From NCBI GenBank assembly GCA_028554755.1, contig JAPTOF010000006.1, positions 15,871,001-15,935,000 on the forward strand: a stretch of DNA of 64,000 nt, in the 5' to 3' direction. Positions within the stretch are counted from its first letter, which is position 1. Every line of letters starts with the position of its first letter. This document shows positions 1 to 12,353 of this stretch, piece after piece. Source of the DNA: Cordia subcordata. Its lineage: Eukaryota; Streptophyta; Magnoliopsida; Boraginales; Cordiaceae. Under the pieces are notes generated by a model that was not told the DNA's origin, did not search any database, and worked only from the letters and a program-made list of their open reading frames with translations. Both the position numbers and the translations under genes were made by a program.

Positions 1-59
1 TTCATTATTTATTCGTTTTAAAACACTTTTTGAAAATCTGTTCTCTGCCAAAATACGAT

Positions 60-2750
60 ATTTTTAGTGTGATAGTGCTGCTGAGTTAACTAAGGGTCCA
101 CTTGCTCAATTCATGATTGCCAATGGTATTCAATACCTCATTTCATGTTCCCATACGCCTGAACAGAATGGACTAGCTGAATGAAAAATTCGCCACATAA
201 CCGAGATGGGGACAACTCTGATGTTTCACTCTTCCATGCCTAAGAAGTTTTGGGTAGAGGCTAGTTTAATTGCTGTATTTTTAATAAATAAACTACCAAC
301 ACCAGTCTTAGGCAATGTTTCCCCCTTCTATGTTCTCTACAAGAAGCACCCTGATTACACGTTTCTTTATTGTTTTGGTTGTGAGTGTTTTCCCTACATT
401 GGTCCATATAAAAAAGACAAATTAAGTTCCAAATCACTATCTTGTTTTTTCTTAGGTTACAGTGACTGTCACAAAGGCTATAGGTGTTCCAATCCGAAAG
501 ATCACAAAGTTTATATCTCACGCCATTTTGTCTTTAACAAGGGTGTTTTTCCGTTTCGTTCTAATTCTACCTTTTCACTGGAGTTTCAGCATTCAAAGTC
601 CAAATCCAATTCTACTCTTACTGAGTCACGTGTTCTTCCTCTCTTTTCACTAGATCACTTTATCTTTCATTCTCTTACTCCTTCTGCTCATCCTCATCAT
701 CAACTTGACGTGCCCACTATGGTCTTCAGTCCCACACATTCTCCATCATCATCACCTCAACACCAGCTGTCCCACTAAAGCATATCAAATTCTCTACAAC
801 CTCCTTTATCTAATACGCCTCATACTGGCCAGCTAATCAATATCTTATCAGCTCCCAATGCTGCATCCCCACATGCGTCTTTATGACCAGTCTTGTGTCC
901 CTTGACCAACTTACCACTAACGTGTCAAAATTCATCTCCTCATGTTCCATCTGTGTTCTTTTCAGACTAGTCCTCCATAATGTGTTTATCCTCTCCTTCT
1001 CGTTCTCCAACAACAACGCATGAACCTCACCCACGATGCACGATCACTCTATTTCAGAAACCACCTCTGAACATGTGCATGATACACGCAGTAGGACATT
1101 GCCTGCTCTAACTCACTCCATGACTACATAATCGCAGACTAATAGTCGTGCGTCTAAAGATTATTCAGATTATTACCTTTATAATGCTCACTTGTCTGGG
1201 TCATTGTTTGAGGATGTTGAACCTACTTGATTTTCACATGCTCGAAAGCCAGCAAATTAGCAAGCAACAATGGCTATTGAATATAATGCATTATAAAATA
1301 ATGGTACATGGAGCTTAATTCAAAAACCAACTAATGCAAATGTGGTTGAATGTAAGTGGGTTTTTCGCATTCAAACGAAACACAGATGGTTTCATTAGTT
1401 GATAGAAAGCTCGTTTGGTTGCGAAAGGATTCAACCAAGAAAAAGGAGTTGATTACACTAAAATGTTCAGTCCTATGGTTAAGCCTACCATACTTCGAGT
1501 TTTTTTTACATTAACTATCTCGCACAACTGGGTTATCAAGCAGTTGGATATTAACAATGCTTTTCTGCATGATCCTCGCTGAAGATGTATACATGTCTCA
1601 ACCTCCTAGATTTGTTGATTCGGTTAATCCCCAATATGTCTACAAGTTACAAAGGCACTTTATGGACTCAAACAGGCTCCGCGAGCACGGTTTTCTCGAC
1701 TCGGTGATTTTTTGTTTGAGATTGGTTGCAATCTAATTCATCCTTATTTCTATATAAAGCTGGCTGAGTTGGCATGATTATGTTGGTATGTGTCGACGAT
1801 ATTATCATCATTGGAAATTGTTGACATACTATCGCTTCTACAATTGATACCTTGCCTAAGAAATTTGCTTCGGAAGATCTTGGTGCCTTGTCTTATTTTT
1901 GAGGGTTCAGGTCACAAAGAAAAAGAATGGACTACTGCTTACACAACCAAAGTGCATCTCTGATCTTCTTCACCAAGCTCAGCTTGCTGCTGCTAAGCTT
2001 GTAGGTTCTCCAATTGCACCAAATCAACAACTATCACATCACAGTGATGATCCCTTTTCCGATCCGTCCTTTTATCGAAGCATTGTAAGCTCTCTTCAAT
2101 ATTTAACATTGACTTGACCTGACATTTCCCTCGCTGGTAACAAAGTCTGCTAGTTCATGCATAATCCAACTAAGATCCACTGGTATATTGTCAAATGCAT
2201 ATTGCGGTATCTTAGAGGCACAATGCATCTTGGATTGTATATTAGATGTGTAAAGAATTTTGTGTTGCATGCGTACTTTGATTCTAACTGGGCAGGTTGC
2301 CCTGATGATCGTCGCAGTACTCATAGTTATTGTGTGTTTCTTGGTCCTAACTTAATATCTTGGTTGACAAAGAAACAAACTACTGCGGCGCGGTCAAGTA
2401 CAGAGGCTGAATACCGTGCAATAGCCTATGCCACAGCCGAGGTATGCTCGCTACAATCTTGTCTTTCTGAGCTTGGTATTTCGCAGTTCAAACCTCCTAC
2501 ATAATGGTGTGACAATATAGGCGCTACTTACCTCACAGCAAATCCTATGTTTCATGCACACACCAAACACATTGAATTAGATGTTCATTTTGTTTGTGAA
2601 AAGGTGGTCGCTAAGCAACTCCAAGTCAATTTTATGTCCTCTGTTGATCAGAAAGCTGACATAATGACAATGGGGTTGTCAGTTATACGTTTTAATCATT
2701 TGCAGAATAAGCTCACTGTTCATGAACAGGCTTTGCTTGAGGGGGTGTGA
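60..2750 (+). pseudogene. Decayed Ty1/copia pol (integrase, reverse transcriptase, RNase H)
   Basis: Remnant of a copia polyprotein whose 5' half lies outside the window. Integrase core is readable from about 60 to 250: a HTPEQNGLAE-like stretch holds the third catalytic acid and is followed by a stop, then the C-terminal integrase region to 778. Reverse transcriptase follows at ~1263-1700 (CKWVFRI, then KARLVAKGFNQEKGVDY and QLDINNAFLHDP). The RNase H/connection part is at 1899-2750 (SSTEAEYRAIAYATAE; KHIELDVHFVCEKV). Domain order PR-IN-RT-RH identifies copia. There are many frameshifts and stops, and the YVDD region reads as a damaged VCVDDIIII-like stretch, so the copy is long dead. The last codons run into a purine tract (gaggggg) just before the 3' LTR. 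Confidence 0.9.
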
Positions 2751-2900
2751 TAGAGATATATATTGTTATTATTTTAAATTAGTATTTGTTGTAGCTGACT
2801 TACTTAGTTTTCCTAGTATATATCTCTTGTGTTTATCACTTGTGTATTATAAATATCACCATGTGTACATCTTTCAAATATATACAAAATAATACATTTG
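2746..2900 (+). repeat. 3' LTR (left edge sure, right edge approximate) of the copia remnant
   Basis: A polypurine tract (gaggggg, 2739-2745) is directly followed by TGTGATAG, a usual copia LTR start. A TATAAATA box lies at about 2849. The end of the LTR cannot be fixed because the 5' LTR partner is outside the window; 2900 is a guess. Confidence 0.6.
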
Positions 2901-4353
2901 GCAAAAAGCCTTTCTCTTTCGTTTGTCCTTTAGTAGCCATGAAATTCTCTGTCCTGTCTTCATGGCTTGCTCTGTTTTCATGGCTCGACCAGAATTGTCT
3001 TCATGGCTTGACCAGAATTTTCGTGCTTGCTCCTTGAAATGCACCTGAAACACAAAACAATTTAACTAAGTAGAAAATTATGCCAAAACACTTCTAATGC
3101 CCAATTTGACCAAAAACTAAAGAGAACACCAAACTTTTAACGACCAAATTCAATCAAGAATACCAAAAACACCCTTAAAATCACTATAAAAATAACCTAC
3201 ATCAATAGTCCTATTATTAATTTAACTTCACACGTTTTAGATTAACAGCACTTGAATTAGTCGAGCTAACTTAAATTCCTAATCTTCTCTAACACAAGTA
3301 CACTTAAATTCCTAATCTTCTCTAACACAAGTACACTAAATTCATACCACGCTATCATTAACTCAATTCCATAATTTCCACCCTAACTAAAATTAGAACA
3401 AATGAAATACTTAATTACAAACTCAGTTGGTTAATCCAACATAAATTTCAATAATTGATTACAATCCTATTACTAATTTAACTTCCTATGGTACATGCTA
3501 TATTTGGTTGGGACCTATTTTGATATACTTATCTTATTTAACAACTTATACAAAAAAATATTGTTTATTATCATCTCAATATAGATACATTTTTATAAGA
3601 TGTCTTATTTCTAGTCACAAGCAAAAAGAAAGGTGGGTTGAGAAAACTTATATATTTTGTGTAGTAATATTTATATCTTTAATACCCTTAATTGAAAAAT
3701 AAAATTAAAAATTAAAACAAGTAAAATAAAAATGTTAAAAATGAAAAATTCAAAGATAGAAAAATTAAAAGGACTCAAAAATATCAAAATTTAAAAATAA
3801 TTTAAAGAAAAATATAAATATAAAATTAAGAAATAATTTTAATACCCATGCGGAAAGTCCATGACAAATAGAGAAGCGGGAAGTGAAATTTTTGATAATG
3901 GGGGATTTGAATTTTGACGTCAATTTTGAAATGACCCAATTGTCAGCACCAAATTTTGTATGACTAAGTGACTTTCCAACTTCTTCATAGTGGTTTACAA
4001 TTTTTTAGGGTTTCGGCTTTCAAATAAGCATCTATTCCAATTTCTTGCGTTTCAAATTCGATATCGGATCATTTACTATATTAAATTGCCATTGTTTTAT
4101 GTTTATTACGTTGTCTTGTTCGATTTTTGTTTTCTATATTATTATAAATTTAGGTTTGATGGTTATTGTTTCTTCACAACTTCTTTATTTTTCTTAGATG
4201 TATTATGGGTTTTAGGCTCACTGTTGTCTTCCCTCGGAGTTATGGTTTCGGTGTATATGGAGTTCTTTTGTTCATTTTTTTCTTTGATACATAGATCTCA
4301 AAGGTTTGATGGTAACTTTTGCTTCACAAATTATTCTTTTTTTGATTGATTTT
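2901..4353. other. AT-rich intergenic DNA without a convincing gene
   Basis: No recognisable coding sequence. A short imperfect repeat (tcatggcttg(a)ccagaatt) occurs at ~2960-3020. A 119-codon open frame at 3990-4349 is rich in F/Y/L and looks like uncoded T-rich DNA. The stretch tagggtttcggctttc at 4006 resembles a plant 5'UTR, so a lost gene start is possible. A phrase 'aggtttgatggt...cttcacaa' occurs twice (about 4152 and 4302). Confidence 0.5.
3269..3334. repeat. Two-copy tandem duplication of a 33-bp unit
   Basis: The unit beginning acttaaattcctaatc and ending cacaagtac is present at 3269-3301 and again at 3302-3334 with essentially no change, so the duplication is recent. Confidence 0.85.
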
Positions 4354-5086
4354 GAGTAAAATGCATTTTAACCTCTGTGTTTTGTAGAAGTCACATAAAA
4401 TTCTTGTGTTTTTAATACTCGCTGATAAACTCTTGTGAATTGAAAAATTTTGCACATTAGCTCCCGCAATTAGTTTATCTGTTAAAGTTAACGGAGAATG
4501 TAAAACCACACCTAAAATGTATTTTGAACATTTTGACTTGTTAATAGCCAAAAAACTCAAGTAAATTGGTGCAAATTCCACCATTTCATTCTAGAAATAG
4601 TGTAAAATGCCCCTCTGATTTAAAAAATAGTGCATATTCGCTCCTCTTATTAGAAGTAAGGTACAAATATTCCTGTAGACGACTAAAATATCGATAATAT
4701 ATTTCTTAAATTATTCAGATTTCTTAGTTTAAGTGACTCGTTATTAAACAATACATATATCTTCAATAATGATTGAATGAATAAACAAAGAAGTTTACAT
4801 AATTTAGTATATATATGTATTTTTTTTATTTTTACTCAGTAAGTGGTGTATTTACACCTTATTTCAAACCAAAAGATGAAAATTGTATCATTTTTAAAAT
4901 TAGAGGGGGGTGGGAGGAGGGGGGAGGGGGGATTTGCACCAATTCAGAAATGCTCTGTTAACTTTTAACAGAAAAACTAAATGTGCAACTTTGTTTTAAA
5001 TTATGGGGATTTATCAGCAAGTTTTGAAAACACAGGGGTTTTTACGCCACTTTCACAAAACACATGGGGTAAAATGCATTTTACTC
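4354..5086. mobile_element. Non-autonomous Mutator-like MITE, 733 bp, 9-bp TSD
   Basis: Both ends read GAGTAAAATGCATTTTA inward, and the inverted similarity continues for about 130 bp each side (4354-4496 versus 4953-5086), diverged but alignable. The element is flanked by a perfect 9-bp direct repeat, attgatttt, at 4345-4353 and 5087-5095. Long terminal inverted repeats with a 9-bp TSD are the hallmark of Mutator-type elements. There is no transposase inside. The interior holds a second copy-like motif (gtaaaatgcccc) near 4600 and a G-run at 4906-4931. Confidence 0.9.
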
Positions 5087-5095
5087 ATTGATTTT

Positions 5096-7430
5096 TTGTT
5101 TAAGGGTGATAAAAGTTTTAAGGTTTTTTATCTTATTTTTAGCACTGTCTACTCTTTAAGATTTGCATTTAAAATTCGATATATTTTAGAAAATTTTTTG
5201 ACTATATTGTTTAACCCAATTACTTTTAGTTACGGTAGGGTGACAAGATCCAAGCCACTACAAACTAGTCCCTTGTTGTAATTTGCAACCATGCAGTCAA
5301 AAAGTTGCAATGGTGGCGCCTCTACCTGTGAGCAGGAATTGATCCAAAATTCTCAAAGGTATTGGATAGCAGTTGACATGTTGCTGCTTTCTTGAACTGG
5401 AATAAGGTAGCTTTAGATCAAAGCTATTTCATTGGAAGGACTGCTATATCTCAATCCATACAAGCTAGCGTATACAAAAGGGCATTGTTTCCAGAGACAC
5501 TGGTGATGGCTCATATAAGAACACTCATCACTATCTATGCCAACAGTTTTAAAAATTTATCGTCCACAATATCAAGGAGTTTTAACGGTTGATGATACAC
5601 AATAGGACCTATATGCAAATCTGATAAGTGTATATTTGTAGATTACCGTAGAGAGAGTCTAGGCAATATTACTTCTATGGTTCTATCATAACACTGATCA
5701 AAACATAAGCAATTTGAAAGCTACGTGCAAAACAGCAGAACATAAAATGTTGGTCTACCAATTACTAAGATTCTGTTTGGCCTAATTTTTGAAGACTCAA
5801 AAGTGTTTTCTGTAAGTCAAAAAACTGAAATTGACATGTTTGATTTATTTTTAAAAGAGTTTTTATATAAAATTGAAAAAGTTAAAAAGTTAGGAGCTCC
5901 AAATTGGAGCTTTTATAGAAAAGGCTTTTGAGAAGCTATTTTTATATCATGTCAGAAATTGTTTTGTCTTTATTTTTTCTCAAAAATACTTTTCATATTT
6001 TTGAAAGTCTAATATTAACCTCAAAACAACTGAAAATTCAATTCCTAAAATATAAGACCACACAATCAACTTCTTTATTCGAAAACACTTTTATCTACAA
6101 TTCTACTACTAAAAGCTCTACAATTTAACAATTGAAATTTTATAATCAAGTCAAACAGAGCCTACCTATTCTTTCACCATCTTAAGACTTAGAATTGAAA
6201 ATAATTTGAGTATACAGTATTGAAAGCGTCTTCCTATCAAAGAAATAATAAAAGCATTTTAAGAATGGTAATTGTCTTGAGCACCAAAACACACGAGCTT
6301 AGCATAACTCTTTGTCCTCTAAAAATCACTATTACGTAGGCTATATGAATACTCTTTCTTCACCCATCCAACAAAAGCACCAAAATGTTCTAACTACAAA
6401 ATGAGAACAAAAATGAAGTTATACCCTATCTGGATGAGCTAGAGGAGGTTGAAATGGAATTTTCATATGAAGATTCGGATTTGCCTTCACGTTCTAATGA
6501 TATTGATTTTCGGCCTATTGAATATTATAATGTTATGAGAAGATATATAACTTCTTGAAAGAAAAAATAGAGCACAGGCTCTGCATGATAGAAGCATATT
6601 CAACTGCAGCGTGAGTAGACATTGGTTGGCATGTTTAGTCAATGGAAAAGTATTCAAACCGGCATTGCCCAACATCACTTAATCCAGGAATGCCAAAAAC
6701 ACAAAAAAGAAAAAAAAAAAAAAGAAAAGAAAAAAGCGAAACCCATTATTTTATAAAAGGGATGGTCTTGGGGCATTGCCGGTACGAAAGATTTTCCATA
6801 GTTAACATAGGACCCTTTTAGCACCCCTCCTCTTATTTGTGATTCATAGTAGGATTGTATTCAACACTCAGCTAAGTGCCACTGACCGGCAGGTATTGAT
6901 ATGTTCTGTAGTTGTCGAAACTCCACAAGAACATTACTTGCACTCTTCGAGGGTCATTTGCATGTCTGACAAAGAGTTGTATCTTAGGTGTCAACGGACC
7001 ACCGATTATAATTATCATTAAAAATTGTATGATTAAAGATGTTCCTAGTATGATATATTCTTCCTTTAAATTAAAGGGTGATTTTACTTAAACTTTAATT
7101 TTATAAATTTTATGATTTTATTAAATTTATGAAAACCCTTATTATTATTTTTAATTATTTCAATATGTACATAACATATTACTTAACTCTTTGTAATTAA
7201 ATCCAAGATATATCTTGAATTCAATGCACTTGTCAAGGTTGCAAATTGCTCCTCACGTACCCGTGGTGAAGAATCCAAAAAGAAGTACCTTATATAATAT
7301 CTATTTATTAATGAAAATTTAAATTAATTTAAATTATCAACACCATTTATTAAGATAAGTAAGAATAAAGTTTATAATAGTACTTTAATATTTAAAAGAT
7401 TTGCTAATATTAGAGATAATTGTACATTAA
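5096..7430. other. AT-rich intergenic DNA, no supported gene
   Basis: Short open frames at 5003-5281, 5392-5592, 5928-6128, 6487-6678 and 6839-7021 show no family features and no plausible codon structure. A short frame from an ATG at 5292 (MQSKSCNGGAST...) resembles an exon in composition but I recognise nothing in it. A poly-purine run lies at 6700-6735. A candidate MITE inside is listed separately. Confidence 0.5.
5770..6165. mobile_element. Candidate degenerate MITE
   Basis: The left end (tctgtttggcct) and the inverted right end (aggctctgtttgac) match loosely. The interior contains AAAAGCT/AGCTCC motifs typical of hAT-like MITEs (gctccaaattggagc at ~5895 is itself palindromic). I could not find a convincing TSD, so both family and limits are uncertain. 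Confidence 0.4.
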
Positions 7431-8134
7431 GGCCCTGTTCGGCGCAATTAACAGATTCGATAGCAGATAGCTATTTCACTAACGGATTATTTTAGATGTG
7501 TTCGATAAAACTGACTGTTGGGTTAGCTGATAAATGTAAAATGACAAAAAGGACATCGGTATCAAGTTATTACTGTTGTGGTGGTGATGATGATGATAAG
7601 ATTATTTATTTTATAATTAGATATATTTTTCGTAAAATAATATTTTATTAATAAAGCATAATAAAATTACTTTTTTAAAAATTAATTTTATTAATATTAT
7701 AAATAAATATGTTTTATTATAGAAATATTTTAATTGATTGAAAATTTTTATTTTCGAAAAAATGATGAATGGACAAATAAGACCTATACTTTTTAATATA
7801 TTTTGATATGGATGAATTTCAAATTAATTTTTGTGTTATTTTGTATTTATATTTGTGAAAGATAATGTAAAAATGTAAATGAAGTTGGATAGATGATACA
7901 ATTAGCAAAAAGATTTTAGAGAGAGGGTAGTATTGCCAAAAAAAGATGAAACATTAAACTCTACTTTGAAACATTAATAATACTAGCTTTTCACAAACAC
8001 TACTTCAAACACTATTTAGAATAAAAACACTACTTAAAACACTGTTTTACTGAACAACCAAAATGAGAGGAAGTAGTGTTTTGACTTAGTCAAGACACTA
8101 AACACTACTTAAAATACTGTTATTAAACAAGGCC
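7431..8134. mobile_element. Tourist-like (PIF/Harbinger) MITE, 704 bp
   Basis: Starts GGCCCTGTTCGGCGCAATTA and ends with the inverse of GGCCTTGTTTAATAAC. It is flanked by the 3-bp duplication TAA at 7428-7430 and 8135-8137, as usual for PIF/Harbinger. Its first ~50 bp and its last ~140 bp (repeats of aacactact, tagtgttttgac) closely resemble the two ends of the autonomous element that starts at 8138. It is therefore best read as a deletion derivative of that family. No coding sequence. Confidence 0.85.
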
Positions 8135-8611
8135 TAAGGCCCTGTTCGGCGCAATTAGCAGATTAATTAGCGGATAGCTGTTTGAGTAGTGGATAGCTGT
8201 TTGGGTAGTAAATAGCTGTTGAATTTCAACGGTTAGTGGATAGCTGTTTTATTAGTAGATTGATTTAATTGTGTTCGGTAAAACTAGTTGTTGAGTTAGC
8301 TAATAAATGCAAAATGACATAAAAGGATATCAATATATCTATTGATTAATGTCATTAGTTATTATTATGTTATTATTAAACCATTAGTATTTCTTAATAA
8401 ACTATTTTAACAAATACTATTAAAAAATAGCTCTGCTTCGTAGATTGGAAGTTTCTTTCTTTTTTGCCAAAAATATTCATTAATAAATAAATAAATGAAT
8501 GAATAAATAATTCATCACAAATAAAAATTTATTAATAAACAATTCATTTTTGGTGCATAAATCACAAAAAAAAAAATAATGGCGTTAACATCGAAATCTT
8601 ACTAAACTAAA

Positions 8612-9967
8612 TTAACTGCAGCGTCTAGCAAGCCATAAAGAACTAGCAATATTATCACGAATATCTTTCATTTCAAAGCTTCGTGTCACATTTTCTCCCA
8701 TTGTTGAAGCATTAGCTGAGAGCTCGTCAACAGGTATATAATGAGGATATTGCTCAAGCACTTGAAAAATTGGATCAGTTGGTGAGTTGATTCAGATGTA
8801 GTTATGCAATGCAAAAATGGCCACTATGATTCTGATTTGTGTATCAACACTAAATTGTGGCATTTTGTTCAATATCCTCCACCTTTGCTTCAAAACTCCA
8901 AATGATCTCTCGATACAACTTCGGAGGGCTGAGTGGGCGTGGTTGAATGCTTCTTTAGCATTTTGTGGAGCCTCATTTTGAAACTGTGATTGATGGTATC
9001 TTAGCTTTGAATACGGTACCAAATAACCTTTCCTATTTGGGTATCCTTTATCGACCAAATAATACTTACCTAATTAAATTGAAGAAGAAAGAAGAGATTT
9101 ACAAAATGACACAATATATACACATATAATAGTAAATTGAACTGTATGAAAACACACCTTTAGGTGGTTTAGGAAACTTCATTTCTGGTGTTTGAATTGC
9201 ATGAAGAAAAACACGAGTATCATGTGCTAAGCCTTCCTATCCCACTGACACAAATGTAAAACACATATCAAAATCACATGCGGCCATAACATTGCAGGTA
9301 GGATATCCTTTTCTTCCTCTATAATGCAACTGCTCGTGTTCAGGAATACATGCTGCAATATGTGTGCATCAATACATCCAACACAGTCCTATTTAAAAAC
9401 ACAACTTATAAGATAAAACTTAAATAAACCAATTTTAAAAGATTAATGATATATTTTTACCTTAAAATAAGGCATGTATCTTTCATCATTTGCGATCTGA
9501 GGTGGTATGTGCTTGAAATCTAGGTCCCTTGGTCTTATGATATCATATGCAAGGCCCTTAAATTCACGTCTAGAAATTGTATCTAAGACTTCATGAAACA
9601 CCCTACTAATTGTGTCACCTGAATGTTGAAAGCGTTCTCCAACCACTCTATTTGAAGCACCTAAAGCAATGATATATAGAAAGATGCCAACTTTCTCAAA
9701 AATTGACATTTTACCACTTGGTTTCAATCCATATTTTAATGATAACTCTTCACATAATTTTATAAATAACATAGGTTCCATTCTAAAAGCATTGACGCAT
9801 CGAATGGGATGTCCTTCTAGTATCTCTTTCATCCATTTTTCTCCTGTTAAAAATGAAGTCATGCATGGTTGCTTAGAAATATATTTATAATGGTAAGTAG
9901 TCATAAGAGTCACAATATATGAAACCATAACCCAAAATTTATGGTATTTGTCCTCATCATAATCCAT
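8612..9967 (-). pseudogene. Harbinger DDE transposase (HARBI1-like nuclease), three exons, lightly broken
   Basis: Catalyses cut-and-paste transposition with an RNase-H-fold DDE nuclease. Exon 1 is 9967-9461 and includes a helix-turn-helix region (RVVGERFQHSGDTISRVFHE). Exon 2 is 9388-9158 and exon 3 is 9069-8612, with GT-AG borders. Catalytic residues seen: first D in DCVGCID (exon 2), second D in YYLVDKGYP and E in SCIERSFGVLKQRW (exon 3). Three lesions: one base is missing just after the first D, where the family has GCIDGTH; a TAG replaces W in VSVG*EGLAHD; a TGA follows ALHNYI. Otherwise the frame runs through to LARRCS and a stop at 8612. About 420 residues if repaired, usual for the family. 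The neighbouring Myb-like gene is its expected partner. Confidence 0.9.
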
Positions 9968-10164
9968 TTATCCACATGTCAATAACAATGCAATATCAAA
10001 TATTCATATATAACAGAAAATAATATATTCGAACCAAGAAAGCTAAATTATAAATATGATAAGGTTCACATCTTTATATAAATAATAAATTAATAAGCTC
10101 AATCATAAAAGAAAAACAAGTTCAATCATCCAAAAAAAGAAAAAAGAAAAAAAAAAATCGAAGT

Positions 10165-11340
10165 TTAGGTGTCTTTCATTTCACACAAATAATTTAGCCA
10201 TGTCAACCTACTGTCATTATCCTCTATGTTTATATATTGTTCTCTCTTCGCTGCATCCTCAAGTACAGAAAGAATACGGCACCATACAGCACTACCTTTC
10301 TCTAAAGTATGATCCTTTACCATACGGTTAAAAATTTGCATAGCCATTGAAATTGTAGATGGTGCTTGTGTTTTCACGTTACTCGGACCATCCTCAATCA
10401 TCATTTTACAACATGATACCATATCACTAAGATGAGCACTCAACATGGCGGATCCTGCTGATTTCTCCTATTACGCTTCATCTGTATAGGATTTGTTCTC
10501 AATTAAGACTTTTGGTGTTGTTTAGATGCTTCAACACCAACTCTTCCACCTTGATTTGTTACTTGTGTACTTCCACGTTGGTTGGTTACAGGAATACTGG
10601 TAGCATCACCCTTACTCACATGATTGCAAAAGTTTTTGAAAAAATTTTCTTCATTTGTAAAATATAGGCTGAGAAAATAAATCATCCTCAAGATTATAAG
10701 CTTGCCTATCATCTTCTTCAGCAACCCTATCTTCTGATTGACTTTTTCCTTGATTATCATCCCCATCTTCTTCAATGTTAACAATTGGAGGTTCCATCGT
10801 GGGAATATAAACATTTTCCCCAGTTGCATATGAATCTCCAAATAGTTGCTCCCACTTTTCTTCAAGTAAAGAATCCACGCCTTTCTCTCGATATTTTTTG
10901 ATGTCTTTATTCTCCTACAAGACATTAAAGATTGACAAAAGATAAATAAATATCTAAAGCTATTCTCATTCATACTTAAAACACAATTAACAAGAATGTA
11001 AACACACCTTAATCTTCTTTTTCGACCATTCATTTGATGCCTTGATTTTTCCTGATATAAGATCCCAACCTAGGCCAATTTCTGATTGTTTCAACTGTTT
11101 CCAAAGCCGCCAATCTTTTCCCATTGAATCATATTTATACTTGCAACAACTGCTAGTGCATTCACGTCCAATTCTTTGTTTAACCTCTTCTTCGATTTCA
11201 CGCCATCTAAAAGATTGTCCACGTCCATTCCTCGTGATGAAGTTAATAACATCACAAAAAATAACCATATCCTCGTAGCTCCACTTAAAGATTTCTTTAA
11301 TGGTGCCATCTTTGTTACTTTCCTTGTTTCCCGATGCCAT
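10165..11340 (-). pseudogene. Harbinger Myb/SANT-like DNA-binding partner protein (PIF ORF1 type)
   Basis: Second protein of PIF/Harbinger elements; in the family it binds element ends and helps bring the transposase to the nucleus. It starts MASGNKESN at 11340. The N-terminal Myb/SANT-like trihelix domain has spaced tryptophans (FKWSYED; SFRWREIEEEV; MGKDWRLWKQL; GLGWD) to about residue 105. An intron follows after KKKIK. A second exon (~10910-10650) is acidic (EEDGDDNQG) and includes VDSLLEEKWEQLFGDSYATGE. The C-terminal part (RMVKDHTLEKGSAVWCRIL...LTWLNYLCEMKDT) ends at 10165. The frame changes between about 10640 and 10450, by frameshift or an unseen intron, so I call it broken with reserve. 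Confidence 0.75.
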
Positions 11341-12267
11341 CTTATACAAATATCACTTTGAAAAATCAGTAAACTAAGCTCATGTTACTTTGGCATGCAC
11401 TAAAAAGCTCCATAGATCTTAAAAGAAGTAGCACTACAGTTTTGATATGTTATAACTAAACAAATATAGTTGTGCTCTGCAAGGGTGAATTCTACTTTCA
11501 CTAGGACATTTTCTTAGATACTAATTCGACCAATCTATAGGGGATAATGACTTAGTTAATCTGACTCGATGATTCTTGTTCATTTAATTATGGCTTCCAA
11601 TTATGAGTTTTGTAAAGTAATCATTGAGTCAGATGTTGAATTGGTCTTCATTTTCATCATTCATTCAAGTACACTAAAGCAAGAAGAAATATGATTGCAT
11701 TTTAGATATGAATTTTTTTATCTTTATTTTGATCGAGAAATAGATATTGCATATCTGTTCTACAAAAAATCAAATTGTCCAAAGGTCACCTCCTTGACCA
11801 AAGAAATTTATAATATAAATCAGTTTGTTTCCTTGACAGAAAAAGGAAATTAAAGCTAATAAGCATCTAATATCGTAAGCAATAACACTAGAGCACTTTT
11901 TTTTAAGTGCTTATAAGCACCTAAATAAGCAAAGCTAAACATCCTCTAAGGTGTAAAGGAGCTGGCTTTTCTGATACAAAACTGCTTGTACTCTTTCCGT
12001 TGGACCCCACTCGAAAATCACGTTGGAAAACTTACTAGGATTTGGCAGAAAACTTTCGACACTAACAGGATCATACACACGCGAGCGCATTTGACGTTAC
12101 TGCGCCTTCTTGTGTAATTACTTATCGTTCAATTGAGATAAGTCTCTTTTCTCTTAATTGGACCTGTTTTTTTTAATTTTCACTTTAGAACTTAATTTTC
12201 TTGTTCCACAGGATTTTGATGCCTGTAGTATTGGATGAAAAATCTCGTACTACACCTATAGTTGTGA

Positions 12268-12353
12268 TATAATTTCCACTCCAGTGTAACAACAATAACG
12301 AAACTTTCTCTATAATTTCCACTCCATTGCAACAACAATAACGAAACTTTCTC
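12268..12353. repeat. Two-copy 43-bp tandem repeat in the Harbinger 5' region
   Basis: The unit starting tataatttccactcca and ending cgaaactttctc occurs at 12268-12310 and 12311-12353 with few differences. It lies about 0.9 kb upstream of the Myb-like gene and may belong to its promoter. Nearby, 12410-12500 has further short repeats of aagaaatttcaa/atatcttgt. Confidence 0.75.

Noticed and set aside
3990..4349. A 119-codon open frame rich in F, Y and L that looks like a membrane protein
   Set aside because: Composition follows from T-rich DNA; internal duplicate phrases, no family motif, and the frame ends at the TSD of the MITE.
5770..6165. A firm hAT MITE call
   Set aside because: Ends match only loosely and no 8-bp TSD was found; kept as a low-confidence candidate.
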